Source of the DNA: Dipteronia dyeriana
Taxonomy: Eukaryota > Streptophyta > Magnoliopsida > Sapindales > Sapindaceae
Reading direction: 5' to 3'
Assembly: GCA_032871835.1 (NCBI GenBank)
Contig: CM065297.1
Span: 27,537,598 to 27,601,597 of the forward strand
DNA length: 64,000 bases
The notes beneath the pieces were generated by a model. It searched no databases, was not told where the DNA came from, and saw only the letters and a list, made by a program, of their open reading frames with translations. Made by a program: the position numbers and the translations under genes. Below, piece by piece: positions 10,535-21,657 of the stretch; the stretch's first letter is position 1; each line of letters opens with the position of its first letter.

Positions 10535-11600
10535 TTGAAGCATATGTATTTTTTTCTATTTTGCTTTTTCCTTGTTCTTTTTGCTTCCTTTCTTCATTTG
10601 CATTTTTTTCTTTTGATTTTTCTTCTCTTCTTTTTTTTTTAATTCTTTTTTCTTGCCTTTTTTACTATGCACATTCTCACAATTCATCACTAATAGCCTA
10701 GGTACACACCTACACACCATTTATCAAATATAACACGTTTTACATTCAATCCTAAACCTCAACAAAATCAATTAAGTGAAGGTAGGCTTAGTGTTTAGGT
10801 TGCTTAGGTTAAGGATGGTGTGGGTGTAGAATGTAAAAGTCTATATATGTTTGGATTCAAAATTGGCTTTGGAGCACATACATAATGGGAATGGGAAGTA
10901 TTTGAACTTTTTAAGTGGCTAAAACACACATTGTCTACTATCACTTCAAAGATTCCATCTATCAAGGGAATAAAAGTTTCAATCAAGCAGTCCACATATA
11001 TGATGCATGTTCTTTGACAAATGATGATTGTTGATGTAATATGGCTATGCCTGGTATTTGAATAATGTTTAAGATTTGAAAAATGTTTTCCCTCAAATAT
11101 GTACGTTTTTTACTTGTGTTTGTGATCTCACGAGGGTATCTGCACTATTAGAACAATGTGCTTGAGCACTGAGTCCCCTTAACTCAGATAGTAAAAGATG
11201 GGACTAACCTATGAAAAGCAAGTGAGACCCCTAAAGTGACAAAGAGCTTTGAACAAGCACAATGAGCATACACAAATTCGCCATAAACATTATGCTCAAG
11301 GTATCTCACCAAGCTAAATTAAGCTCAAAAAATTTGTCAGAGCAGTAAAGTTTGAAAATTTTGACATAAAAAATAACTCAAGACGTAAAAATAAAAAAAG
11401 ATGACTCAATAAGGCGTCTATACCCCTAAACAAAAACCTAACATTTTCCTCAATGTTAAAGACAAGAGAGTCCGGCCTAATGGCATGCACCTTACATGAC
11501 TCAAAACATAAAAACCTAGACACTGATCATGCACAATCAATGCCCAACAAAAATAAAATGACTCAAATAGGCTCATCATAAAATAAGGCATAATAGATAC
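10535..11600 (-). repeat. distal non-coding part of H
   Basis: It is the reverse complement of K sequence at about 55000-55950. Shared elements are a pyrimidine-rich tract (10550-10660), the CTTAAGTG-type spacers, and CATGCACAATCAATGCCCAAC. It ends at D's target duplication GATAC (11596-11600), and the match resumes at 41119. Confidence 0.7.
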
Positions 11601-12381
11601 TATTGTTGGTATAATTCAGACAATATGACACATCAGCAATAGACAAGAGTCGGGGGTGCCACATCACTAAAATCCAACCAAACTAAACCAACCTAAGTTG
11701 ACCAAAGAAGGCCTCTCAACCCCCGATACCTAGATGACCAGGTAAAGATGGCCTGATTGGGACTATTGAGATGTTCAAGCCAAAACCTATGATCGAGGTA
11801 AAACCACCAGTCGGTGAGAAGGAAATTCGATCAGATTTGACAGATGGTCGGTTGATCGACAAATAGACAACACTCAGGTTTATTGCAATCACAACTCAAA
11901 CACGTAGAAAAATATTCTGACTCAAACAAGGCACCTTGGAGCACACTTTAATAAGGAAACAAACTTCCTTATAGATATCAGAGTCCAAATTAAGCAAGAA
12001 ATCTAAGTGCAATTAAAACACGTTCAATGCGAAATGGGAAAGAAGAAGAACACGACTCCAATAAGTTAAAGTTTCATTAAATAACGAGAACTTTCATTAC
12101 TTGTATGTCAAGAATTAAGGTTCTATGCATGTATAAATAGACCCCAATAATATCTAAAAAGGGGTTAACAAAAAATTGGCTAGCAGGAGCGCAAGAGAGA
12201 TTGAGCATGTAAATATCTTTAACATAGCAACCATGGATGTTTCCCCACCTTGGGGTTTTACCACGTAAAATATTGTGTATGGGTTTAATTTCTCTATCTT
12301 ATATTTTACTATTCACCTTTATTTATATTTACTTATGTGACACGTGATGAATAATAATTTTTTCAAAAATCACAGTCAACA
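11601..12381 (+). repeat. 5' LTR of element D
   Basis: It begins TATTGTTGGTATAATTC immediately after the GATAC duplication and ends TCAACA. TG at 11604 would be the textbook start, but the TSD places the border three bases further left. The pairing copy is 25726-26352 plus 40901-41118. It contains the conserved GCATGTATAAATAGACCCC promoter region at about 12127. Confidence 0.85.
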
Positions 12382-12382
12382 A

Positions 12383-12402
12383 TTGGCACTAGAAAAAGGG
12401 GG
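12383..12402 (+). other. primer binding site of element D
   Basis: TTGGCACTAGAAAAAGGGGG starts one base after the LTR. It is the same type as in G and M, and the tRNA was not identified. Confidence 0.65.
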
Positions 12403-12439
12403 TGAACCTCCATCAGTATCAAACTTGAACAGTCAATTT

Positions 12440-14220
12440 CTGGAAAAGCCTATGAAAGATAGTATCAAGGCCATCAGTAGGGATAGAAGCCAATCTCCAA
12501 GCATCACTGATACTTCGCACGGTGCAAACACTTCTAATACCTCGGAAGCTAACGTCACCGGAGAACACTTGTCGAGGACTCCACCATCTGTTAGACCTGA
12601 AGTAATAATGTCCACGGACGTAACCATTGGAATCTTTCCAGACGTATTTCGACAGGTCCACGAATCATTACGATGAGTCATAGATGATGCCGCTAACAGG
12701 GAATCAGCATTACGGCTACTGATAATCAGAGTTCACCATATCAACTTTTCACAACGGTGGTAGCCTAAGATCCTAGGTTATGCTCTGAGATAGTAGCGGC
12801 AACCTTTGGAGCACCCCAAAAATCTGAAAAAGATAGGTCGTTACGTCGCACTAAAAGGAGGCACTCACAAAGATGGGACGAACGCCAAGAAGATCTGGGA
12901 ATAGGGGAGCACAGGGAATCCAGCTCACTGGAAGATGTGAGAAGATAAGGTGGAGGAAAGGCCCGACTCGAGCAGGTACATAGGTGTGACAGTCGAAGGA
13001 AGAGGTCTCGCTCAGTTAAAATTGATGATGAAACAGCACCCATGAGGTGTAGATAGCTAACCTCAGCGGTCAGGCACAACCTATTTGATGACCAAATCAC
13101 CAGACGAATCCCTAGAAACCCGTATGGGATCAAAATCTACCAAATATTTGACGAACGGGGAGAACCATAAGGAGAACGAGAGGTTCTTCTTAGAATAATG
13201 GAGGCCTTAAGAAGAAAGCAAAACTAAGAAAACCCGTTAATTGGTAATTCCGGAAGCCAGTTCGTAGATTCAATAAGAGAGGCCCGACTTTCAAGCAAAT
13301 TCAGGATTCCTCACTAGAGCAGTTTAAGGCCAACACCGACCCGTAGAAGCATGTCAGAATGTACCAAAGTGCAATGGTACAATACGATTATGATGATGCT
13401 CTCATATGTCGATCCTCAAACCCTTGGTGGTGGTTAGGAGGCCTTATAGGAGGGTCCATGGGAATCTTCAGCGGAGGAAATGCATATCATTCTTCAGTGG
13501 AGGAAATGCATATCAGTCTTATCAACCTTAAAGCAAAAGAAAGATGAGAAGTTGAAATATTACCTTACCAGGTTCTCGTAGGAGGTTTCAGAAGTGTAGG
13601 ACCGTAATGACGATGATGTAGTGTCAGTGTTTGTAAATTGTCTATAACATAGCCAACTATCGTTAAGCCTTGGATGAAAATGCCTTACCACTTATGCAAA
13701 CATGGTAGATGAGGTCAGATGATATGCTATGGTGGAGGAAGAGCAAATTAGCCCAAGAAGGGGAGGTCATACATGGAAGTCAACCCGAGAGAAATCAAAA
13801 ATCCAAAGATGGCAGCTCGAAGAGTGGTGGCAAGGGGGATTAGAAAGGCAATGAGGGAAAGAGTAAAAATTGATGTAAAGATGATGAACAGAAAGGTGGA
13901 AAACGCTTCAAAAGGCAGTACACCAATTACACCTTATGGGCCATAGACAATAGGAGATCTTAAACGTAATAGAAGAAAAGAACCTGTATAAGAAACCCCC
14001 CAAGACAATCCAGCTTTGCAAGAAAGGACATTACCAAGTATTGTAGGTTTCACTAGGAAAATGGCCATGAATCCTCCAAATGCTACAAGTTAATGGAATA
14101 AATTGAAAAGATGATCAGGGAAGGGTATCATACAGATATGATCCTAAAGAATGGGGGCGACCAATACAAAGACAACCGAAAAGAATAGCATGATAGAAGA
14201 GGCAGCCCCCGAATGAGTTA
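12440..14220 (+). pseudogene. gag: gag of element D, degenerate
   Basis: Gag would form the particle coat. An N-terminal Ser/Thr-rich part opens at 12344-12676. The core (Retrotrans_gag type) is visible at 13359-13750 as MYQSAMVQYDYDDALICRS and a later 'YLTRF..EV' region in a shifted frame. The zinc-knuckle segment at about 14050-14140 reads YCRFH, a stop, then ENGHESSKCYKL. At least several stops and frameshifts are present. A 26-bp tandem duplication at 13465-13516 breaks the core. Copia LTR A at 14433 cuts the C-terminal end off from the protease. Confidence 0.75.
13465..13516 (+). repeat. 26-bp tandem duplication in gag
   Basis: There are two units beginning TCTTCAG(C/T)GGAGGAAATGC. A 26-base step shifts the reading frame. 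It probably arose after D became inactive. Confidence 0.85.
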
Positions 14221-14432
14221 GTTCAGATAATAGAGTGATCAACACCATCTTTGGTAGACCACATACGGGGAATAGCAAGCGAAAAATAATGACCGAGCTC
14301 AAAGAATCCATAAATGGTCAAAGAATTCTGGAAGTTAACTCATTAGTTCTTGACCATAAAAAACTCAAACATGGATGGGGAACGATAGTGTTCTCTAAGT
14401 CAAACACACATAGGTCGGAAGTGAGTCCGAAC

Positions 14433-16721
14433 TGTAGGGAAAATACGTGTAACGGAAGCGAGAAAAATCAAAGAATTAAGGTTTCAGTATAAAAAAAAAT
14501 TATCTTTTTAATAACAAGAACCTTAACCCTAGATTAATTGAAGTATATAAAAAGTGTCGTACCTTTTTCTCGTGACGATTGAACTGGCACCGAATTGAAT
14601 CCGTAAGATCTTCCAATCCAATAACGAACGTGAATCACCTAGGAATGTGGGCTCCATTTCTTTAAATTGTATACCTGAGGATGGAAACAAACAAAATATT
14701 TTTTTTTGTTAGTCAGAATAATCCTCCAATAAGAAAACAAATAACGTTAGGTCACTTGTGAATTATCAATCAATTTGATTGAAACTCACATGAACCTTGA
14801 TTCGGTGTTATACACAAAACCTTTTAATGTAAAGGCTACAAGTGTACTATTGAAAACTAAACATTCTTTCTTCCTTTTCTTCTTTGCCGAATCTCACACT
14901 ATTTTTTTAAAGTTGATCGAATTTTGTCTAGAGCAAAAACAGATTTTTCTCCCTCAAAATTCTATGGTGGCCGAATTCTCTCCAAATAGAATTCTTTTAG
15001 ATGGCCGAAATATCTCTTCTTTTAAATATATGGCTGGCAAAAAATTCCTTCTTGGAATTATATGGGCTGGCCAAAATTAAGAAAAGTATATATATATATA
15101 TATAGGATCATAAATCCTCTCCTAAGAAGGATTTACTTAGTTGTTAATAATCATTTCCTTTGGTGGATTTACTTGGTGGTTAAGAATCCTTTTCTAAAAG
15201 AAATTCTATCATACACCAAGACTCCTAATCCAACTCAATAGTGTATTTGTAACCATATTAAAAACTTCCTAATTTGATTAGATAAATAATTCATTTTAGT
15301 TATCTACTTAACAAATATAGTCTTTAATATTAATTATACTACCAACAATAGTATAAAATTAGGAGACCTACTCCTACTAGAAACAGATTTTGACTTTTAA
15401 TTAAATAATTAATTAATTACCAAATTAATTAATTTCCATTTAATTAAATAATGAAATAAAAATAATATAATTAAGCCATTTAAATAGCCTTGCCGCCAAA
15501 CACATATATATGGGCCAATATATTATTTTTCTTACTTTATTAAATCCATTGGACCTTAATAAAAGTCCACATGTGAACTAGACCCATTCTTATAAAAAGA
15601 AACAAGTTTACATGCCTCAATACAATTCTAGATGGACCCCTAAATTGGTCCGGTAGAATATATCAAATGATCCATGCAAGTTCGTGTGGATTGGGGATCT
15701 TGGCAAGCTATCTAAATTTAAGCTCTAATAGACACAACCCAATCACAACAAATGATTCACTTAGGTCCGATCTATTAATTTTAGTTCATTCCAATAAATA
15801 ACTAAAATTGAACGCTTAAATAAAGATAGAATGAGTTTATGTCCCTTATTCATACCCTAGACAACCTTATTGGAGAAAGTGTATCCTCGTGAAGAATACC
15901 AGTAATCGCCAAGAGCTCATAGACCTCCTATAGCTTTCCAAGTTACCATATTTACTCATATGACCACATTTTGAACTTGGATATTTTGACTTGTCCAGAA
16001 GCCATGTTTCAATAGACGCTATTGAAAACTTAACGTTAAGATTTAATATCCAATTCCTCAAAACATCCATATGATGATATTCTACTCACATTTAATAAAT
16101 GGAGCCACGATGTCCATATCTATAAATGAAGTCCTCTATCGATTAACAAATGAAAACCACCAAAATATCGAGGATAGACTATGTTATATAATCGTACTCA
16201 TTGATAGCTCAAATGTGAACACTTGTAACCATAAGTCCATCATTTATCTCAGGATTGAGATAGACTCTCCGATTGTCCTCAATTGAAAAAAATTTATCCA
16301 TTGACGGTTCTAGATAAAGTATTTCATTGTGATCCACTTCACTGCACCTATTGCACTAGATTCTTTTGTCCGAAGACACCACACTTTGATGATTTTAGAC
16401 TCATCATAAAACATTTGATCCCACTCAAATGCTAGCAAAAGAATCTACAACTTTGACAAGATAAAGACGCCTAACCTTTATCTTAAGTTGTGAGTATTAT
16501 TCAAGACTAACTAAAGAATTGTGTCTACCTCATACATATCTAGATGTATGAATAATTCTTCTTTTCTCGTAGTCTTTTGACCTTATGATTATTTACTTTT
16601 GACAATTATAATAATTAAACTATAAATTCTATAAGATTTGTTAAACTAGAAATCACTTTATTAATATGAAATGATTGTCAAATACATTATTATACTCTTG
16701 CTATCGCGCATAATCCTAACT
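14433..16721 (-). repeat. copia solo LTR A
   Basis: The 2289-bp LTR is flanked by a perfect 5-bp duplication CGAAC (14428-14432 and 16722-16726). On the plus strand it runs TGTAGGG...CCTAACT. Its own 5' end is the right end, since copy B has copia pol stub sequence on that side. It contains a TA microsatellite (15083-15104). A single LTR with an intact TSD is the signature of intra-element LTR recombination. The ORFs within it (for example at 14775 and 16071) are LTR sequence. Confidence 0.85.
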
Positions 16722-16734
16722 CGAACGATGTAAT

Positions 16735-17370
16735 TGTTGTGTAGTTTCTTGTGGGCCACAGGAAAGTGAGACAAGTGTTGATAGACAATGAAAGCTCAGT
16801 AGATATCCTGAGTGAAGAGGTGTTCGCCAACTGGGACTACGGAGAAAGAACTTAGAGTCGTTAAGGGTCCTGCTTAGAGGCTTTGGAGGAGCGAAAGTGA
16901 GGTCACTAGGGACAGTAAAACTACCAGTGAAGATCAAGATTTACCTCTGCACAAAGACAATACAGTTGAACTTTATGGTCTTTGACTTGGAAAACTAGCC
17001 TTATAATGCCTTACTAAGGAAACCGTTCTTAAACAAGTCAAGAGTTGTGACTGCCACCTATTCCCTGACAATAAAGTTCCCAACTGAAGCTGGGGTGGGT
17101 GTTATGAAAAGCTTACAAGAATGTTCAAGAAAGGAAAACCTAGTCGTATACAGTGAGAAAGCGGAACCAAGAGTGATACAAATAGACTTCAATAAAGAAG
17201 AAGGCGACCCAAAGGTCGATAAAGGAGAAGTAGAGGCGGAAACGCCAACGCTATTCAACTTGGACACAAAGGAGACATCTCCAGGAGATGGTAAAAACCA
17301 GGAAGATGAGCCAACCGTGGAAGTTATGGTTGACAATAACCCTGATCAGACGTTAAAACTTGGGGCCTAG
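16735..17370 (+). pseudogene. pol: protease region and linker of element D pol
   Basis: The aspartic protease motif reads VLIDNESSVDIL with the active-site triplet at 16784-16798. The usual D-T/N-G-S-S has become D-N-E-S-S, losing the glycine. The segment continues in a shifted frame to an open stretch (17047-17370) reading TATYSLTIKFPTEAGVGV, followed by an acidic linker before RT. Stops at several points confirm it is inactive. It starts right after solo LTR A. Confidence 0.75.
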
Positions 17371-17439
17371 TTGACGGAGCAAGTCCGGAATGAGATGATC
17401 AGCTTATTAAAAGAGTAAAAGAACGTATTCATATGGAAA

Positions 17440-18660
17440 CGTGAGGATATGGCAAGAATCGACGTGAAGTGATCTCCCAATATCTATCAGTCGATCCTGA
17501 TTAGAACCCAATCATCCAGAAAAGGAGGCGGTTAAACCCTAAGAGAAGCCAGGCAATTAAGGAAGAAATAGAGAAGTTGTTGGCAACAGGGTCCAAAAGG
17601 GAAGTGAAGTACCCTAAGTGAGTCACTAATCTGGTACATGTGAAAAAGAAGAATAGGTGGCGAAGGATGTGAGTAGACTTCACTGACCTCAACAAAGCAT
17701 GTCCGAAGGATAACTTTTCTTTGTTTCGAATTGACCAGATGGTAGAAGCAACAACCAGTTGTGTACTACTATCTTCATGGATACCTATTCAGGCTATAAC
17801 CAGATCCAAATGTTCGAACCAGATAAGGATAAAACCTCATTCAAAACTGACCAATGGTAATATTACTATAAAAAGTTGCCCTTTGGTCTCAAGAATTCCG
17901 GGGCAACCAACCAGAGACTGATAAACAAGATGTTTGCCAAATAGATTGGTAGAATTATGGAAGGATATGTGGATGATATGCTAACAAAGAGCACATTATC
18001 CAGAAAGCATGCAACAGATCTCAAATAGACATTCAGGGTACTAAGGGACTTCAACATGAAACTCAGGCTAAAGAAGTGTGTCTTCAGGGTGCCCTCGAAC
18101 AGGTTTCTCGGTTTCTAAGTCTACCATAGGGGAATCAAGGGAAACCCGGAAAAAAAAAGGCACTGGAGGTTATGAGATCCCCAAGGACTCTATAAGGCTA
18201 ACGGGTTGCTTAGCGTCCCTGAATATATTCATCAGCAAATCAAAAGACAAATGCTTGCCCTTTTCAGAAAATGGTAGAATGGAATGATGAATGTGAACAG
18301 GCCTTTCAGAAAATCAAGGAGTACCTAGGTAAGGCACCAATCCTATCCAAACACCAGGACGGAGAAGTCCTATACTTATACATATCGGTCATGGTTGTGG
18401 CAACTTGATCAGTGTTGGTCTTAACTGATGAGGGAGTGCAGAAGCCAGTATACTACACCAGCAAGGCATTGTTACCAGTAGAAATAAGATATTTAAAATC
18501 CGAGCAAATGGCATTAGCATTGGTAACCGTAGTAATAAAATCGATACCTTACTTTCAAGCTCACAAAATATAGGTCTACACGGACTTCCCGCTTAAACAG
18601 ATTTTATCCAAACCAGAAGTATCTGGGAGTTTAACTAAATGGGCAATGGAGCTGAGCAAG
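17440..18660 (+). pseudogene. pol: reverse transcriptase and first RNase H of element D
   Basis: It recovers, in changing frames, the finger motif (EKLLATGSKREVKYPK), 'VDFTDLNKACPKDNF', the catalytic YVDDM (17966-17980), 'FLGF', and the RNase H lead-in 'PVYYTSKALLPVEIRY' (about 18447). The metal-binding YVDD is intact but surrounding stops and frameshifts rule out function. This enzyme would copy the element's RNA in the particle and degrade the RNA strand. The order RT then RNase H then a second RNase H is typical of Tat. Confidence 0.85.
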
Positions 18661-18769
18661 TTTGATATCACATACCTTCCAAAGGCTACAATTAAGGGTC
18701 AAGCTGTGGTTGACCTGATCATCAAGTTCCCTGAGCCAGACAGTAAAGGGATAAAGATGCTTAGGGAAA

Positions 18770-19190
18770 GAGAAAATAGAGATTTCTTATGGAAATTGCA
18801 TATATATGGATCATTAAACACGCGTACAGCTGCTTGGTAGGTACAGTAGTATCTACCCGGGAAGGAGATTAGGTAGAATATTCTGTATGGTTAACATTAA
18901 AGCAACCAATAACATGGCAGAGTATGAGGCACTTTTGGTAGGTCTCAAGGTTTGCACTACTTTAGGGGTTGACGAGGTGGAGATATTTAGTGACTCTCAA
19001 GTGGTGGTGAACCAAACCATAGATGAGTACCAAGCCAAGGACGACAACATGGCCGTCTATCCAGAGATAGCCAAAATATTGCTTTGGAGATTCAAGGACT
19101 ATAAAATCACTCAAATATCAAGGGAAAAGAATGAGAAGACTAACACTTTGTCAAAATTAGCTTCAGCAACCATTAGTATTTAGTCAAAGA
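18770..19190 (+). pseudogene. pol: second (archaeal-type) RNase H of element D
   Basis: The open stretch 18887-19183 reads ATNNMAEYEALLVGLKVC, then DEVEIFSDSQVVVNQ, ending in SREKNEKTNTLSKLAS. This is the acquired RNase H domain (RVT_3 type) seen in Tat elements, with the Glu and Asp of the catalytic set visible. The start ('LHIYGSLNTRTAAW') sits in another frame at 18780-18840, so the domain is split. Confidence 0.8.
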
Positions 19191-19419
19191 TTATCCTAGT
19201 CGCCCACATTAAGAGGCCTATCATAGAAAATGTAGAGGAGGTTCCAAAAGTAGGAGTGGTCGAAGAAAGGCAAGCCATCTGAATGACCTTGATCAGGAAG
19301 TACCTAGAAGATGGAACACTCCCAGCAGAGGTGACTGAAGCAAAATGCCTTAGATATAGAGCTACTAGGTACTTAAGGGTCGGAGGGGAGTTTTATAGGA
19401 GAGGATTTTTGAAGACTTT

Positions 19420-20530
19420 GCAGAGGTGTGTCTGCCAGCAGAAGGTAGACAGATATTAGAAAGCATCCACATAGGAGTGTGTGGGAATCACTCTGGGGTA
19501 AAAGTATGGCACACAAGACTCTCAGACAAGGCTTTTTCTAGTCGACCCTATTCCAGGATGCCCAGACAGTCACAGAACAATGTGACATTTGCCAATGAAT
19601 AGCCAATGACATTAAAAGGCCACATAAGCAATTAAAGAGCTTAACATCACCTTGGTCGTTTGCCATGTGAGGGCTAGATCTAATTGGCCCAATGCAACGG
19701 TAACCAATGGAGGGGAAAAGTACACTGCCGTGGCCGTAAACTACTTCACAAAGTGAGCAAAAGCAGAGGCACTGATGCATATAATGGAAGTAAACAATAC
19801 TAGTTTTGTAAAGAATAACATCATTTACCGATTTGGAATCCTGAACACCATAATCACAGATAACGGGACTCAATTTGATAGTAACAACTTCAGGGAAATG
19901 TGCCAAGATTTTTGCATGAAGAACTACTATGCAGCACCAGCTCATCCCCAAACCAAGGACCAGTCGGAGGTAGTGAACAAAATAATCAAACACACCCTGA
20001 AGGCTAAGCTTGATGCTAAGAAAGAAAATTAGGTAGATAAGCTGCATGAAGTACTATAGGCTACCGGGCCACAGATAAAACTTTAACCAGAGAGACTCTC
20101 TTCTCACTAGCATTTGAGACAGAAGTCTTAATCCCAGTGGAAGAACTTCACAATTCACCTAGGGTACAACTTTTTCACCCAGGTGCAAATGTGGAGATGC
20201 TAGAACATAAACCTAGATAAGCTGGAGGAGAGGAGGAACTTGTCAAGGATAAGAAACACTGCCTCTCAGCAAAGGACAACTAGATATTATAACTCACATG
20301 TCCGAGTAAGGAAATTCCAGCTTAGGGATTTTTTTCTCAAGAGGGTATCACCCAATACCTAGGAAAAGTCAGTTGGGTCACTGGCAAATATGTGGGAAGA
20401 ACTATACCAAGTGGTCGGGTTAGCTGGTCATGAAGCATACTGCCTTAGCAGACCGGAATAGGGTGAATTGCTCAGGTCGTGCATTGCTCAATACCTAAAG
20501 ATGTTCTACCCTTGGAGAGTTCATATCTCT
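19420..20530 (+). pseudogene. pol: integrase of element D
   Basis: The HHCC zinc finger is traceable ('VCGNHSGVKVWHTRL', then 'CDICQ'). The catalytic core has 'GLDLIGPM', then ITDNGTQFDS, and the Glu in DQSEVVNKI, so the DDE residues are recognisable. After 20032 the frame is lost, but YYNSHV and the C-terminal 'QYLKMFYP' (about 20500) remain. It would insert the element DNA, and several stops make it inactive. Confidence 0.8.
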
Positions 20531-21657
20531 ACATAATTCTATTTAGTTAGAAATTAATTTGCTTTGTTTTTTATGTTAGCTAATTCATTGATGTTTCTTT
20601 TTAGCATTCAATAAAAGTCCACCGGAGGGAACAATTCAAGAAGTCAAGAAAAGTATTCTGAATTTTGCTTTCATTTACAAAAGCAATCCCGGGGACACCT
20701 AAAAATTGCTCAACACTATTAGGCGTGCGCGGGAGGTCCAGTGAGGGGGCCAAAAACATATGTTGCAAAGGTGATGTGTACTTACCAAATGTAATTGGGT
20801 GTATTGAAACACTGTTAGGGTGTAGGTGCCTGATAGGATGCACCAAGAGTTTAGTGGGGAATAAAATATTTATACTAGACACATTTGCCAATAAAATTTG
20901 AGTGTCCCCCATAAAAGTATAATATAAGTTACCCTATTGCAACGAATCTTGATTAACAAACTATTGGGAGACGTCCCAATGACTTAGTTGACAGATAAAA
21001 GATAAGCGTCTATAAATTAGATACCATGCTAATGGTCAACGAAAGAACACTACTTGACGATAAAATAGCAAAGCTATCGGGAAGCCAAACAACCAGTCAG
21101 GTTAAAACTGGCACTGCCCAACGTTGTTAGGCAAATAAGTTGTCAACGAATAAACCCGACCACATACAGATACTTGGTCAAAGTTAGGGCGATTAGCTTA
21201 ATGCCAGAGAATGCATACAGTTTAAGTTAATAGATAGCCCCAACCAAGCATAGATCATATGGTCGAAGGTGGGTTATTTAATTCAACACAATAAAAATTA
21301 AGCATCTCAAACATCAAACAACTTCAACCGCATGCAAAGAACTGGTTGCAGCTAGGCCATTCGATTTGGCACAAATGAAGGCACATGGTTCAAGCCAATG
21401 AATGGCACTAACCAATTAGGGATTGCTCGATTAAAGGTTGATTACTTGACCCAAAGGTATAATAAGCATATAGTTTAAGTTATCAAGTGATCCCGACCAT
21501 ACAGAAAAGTATTTGGCTCGTGCTAAATCATTTGACTTAATGCAATTACAACAAAGTAGTGAAGAAAGAATGGTATTATTTATATCAAAAGGCTAGGTTA
21601 CAAAAATGATAATCAGAGATTACAAAAGCAGAATATGCATGAAATAGTGTAGCAGAA
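20531..21657. other. non-coding spacer of element D
   Basis: This lies between the integrase end and the antisense ORF. No ORF with family signatures is present. The small plus and minus frames at 20601-20912 look accidental. Confidence 0.55.
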
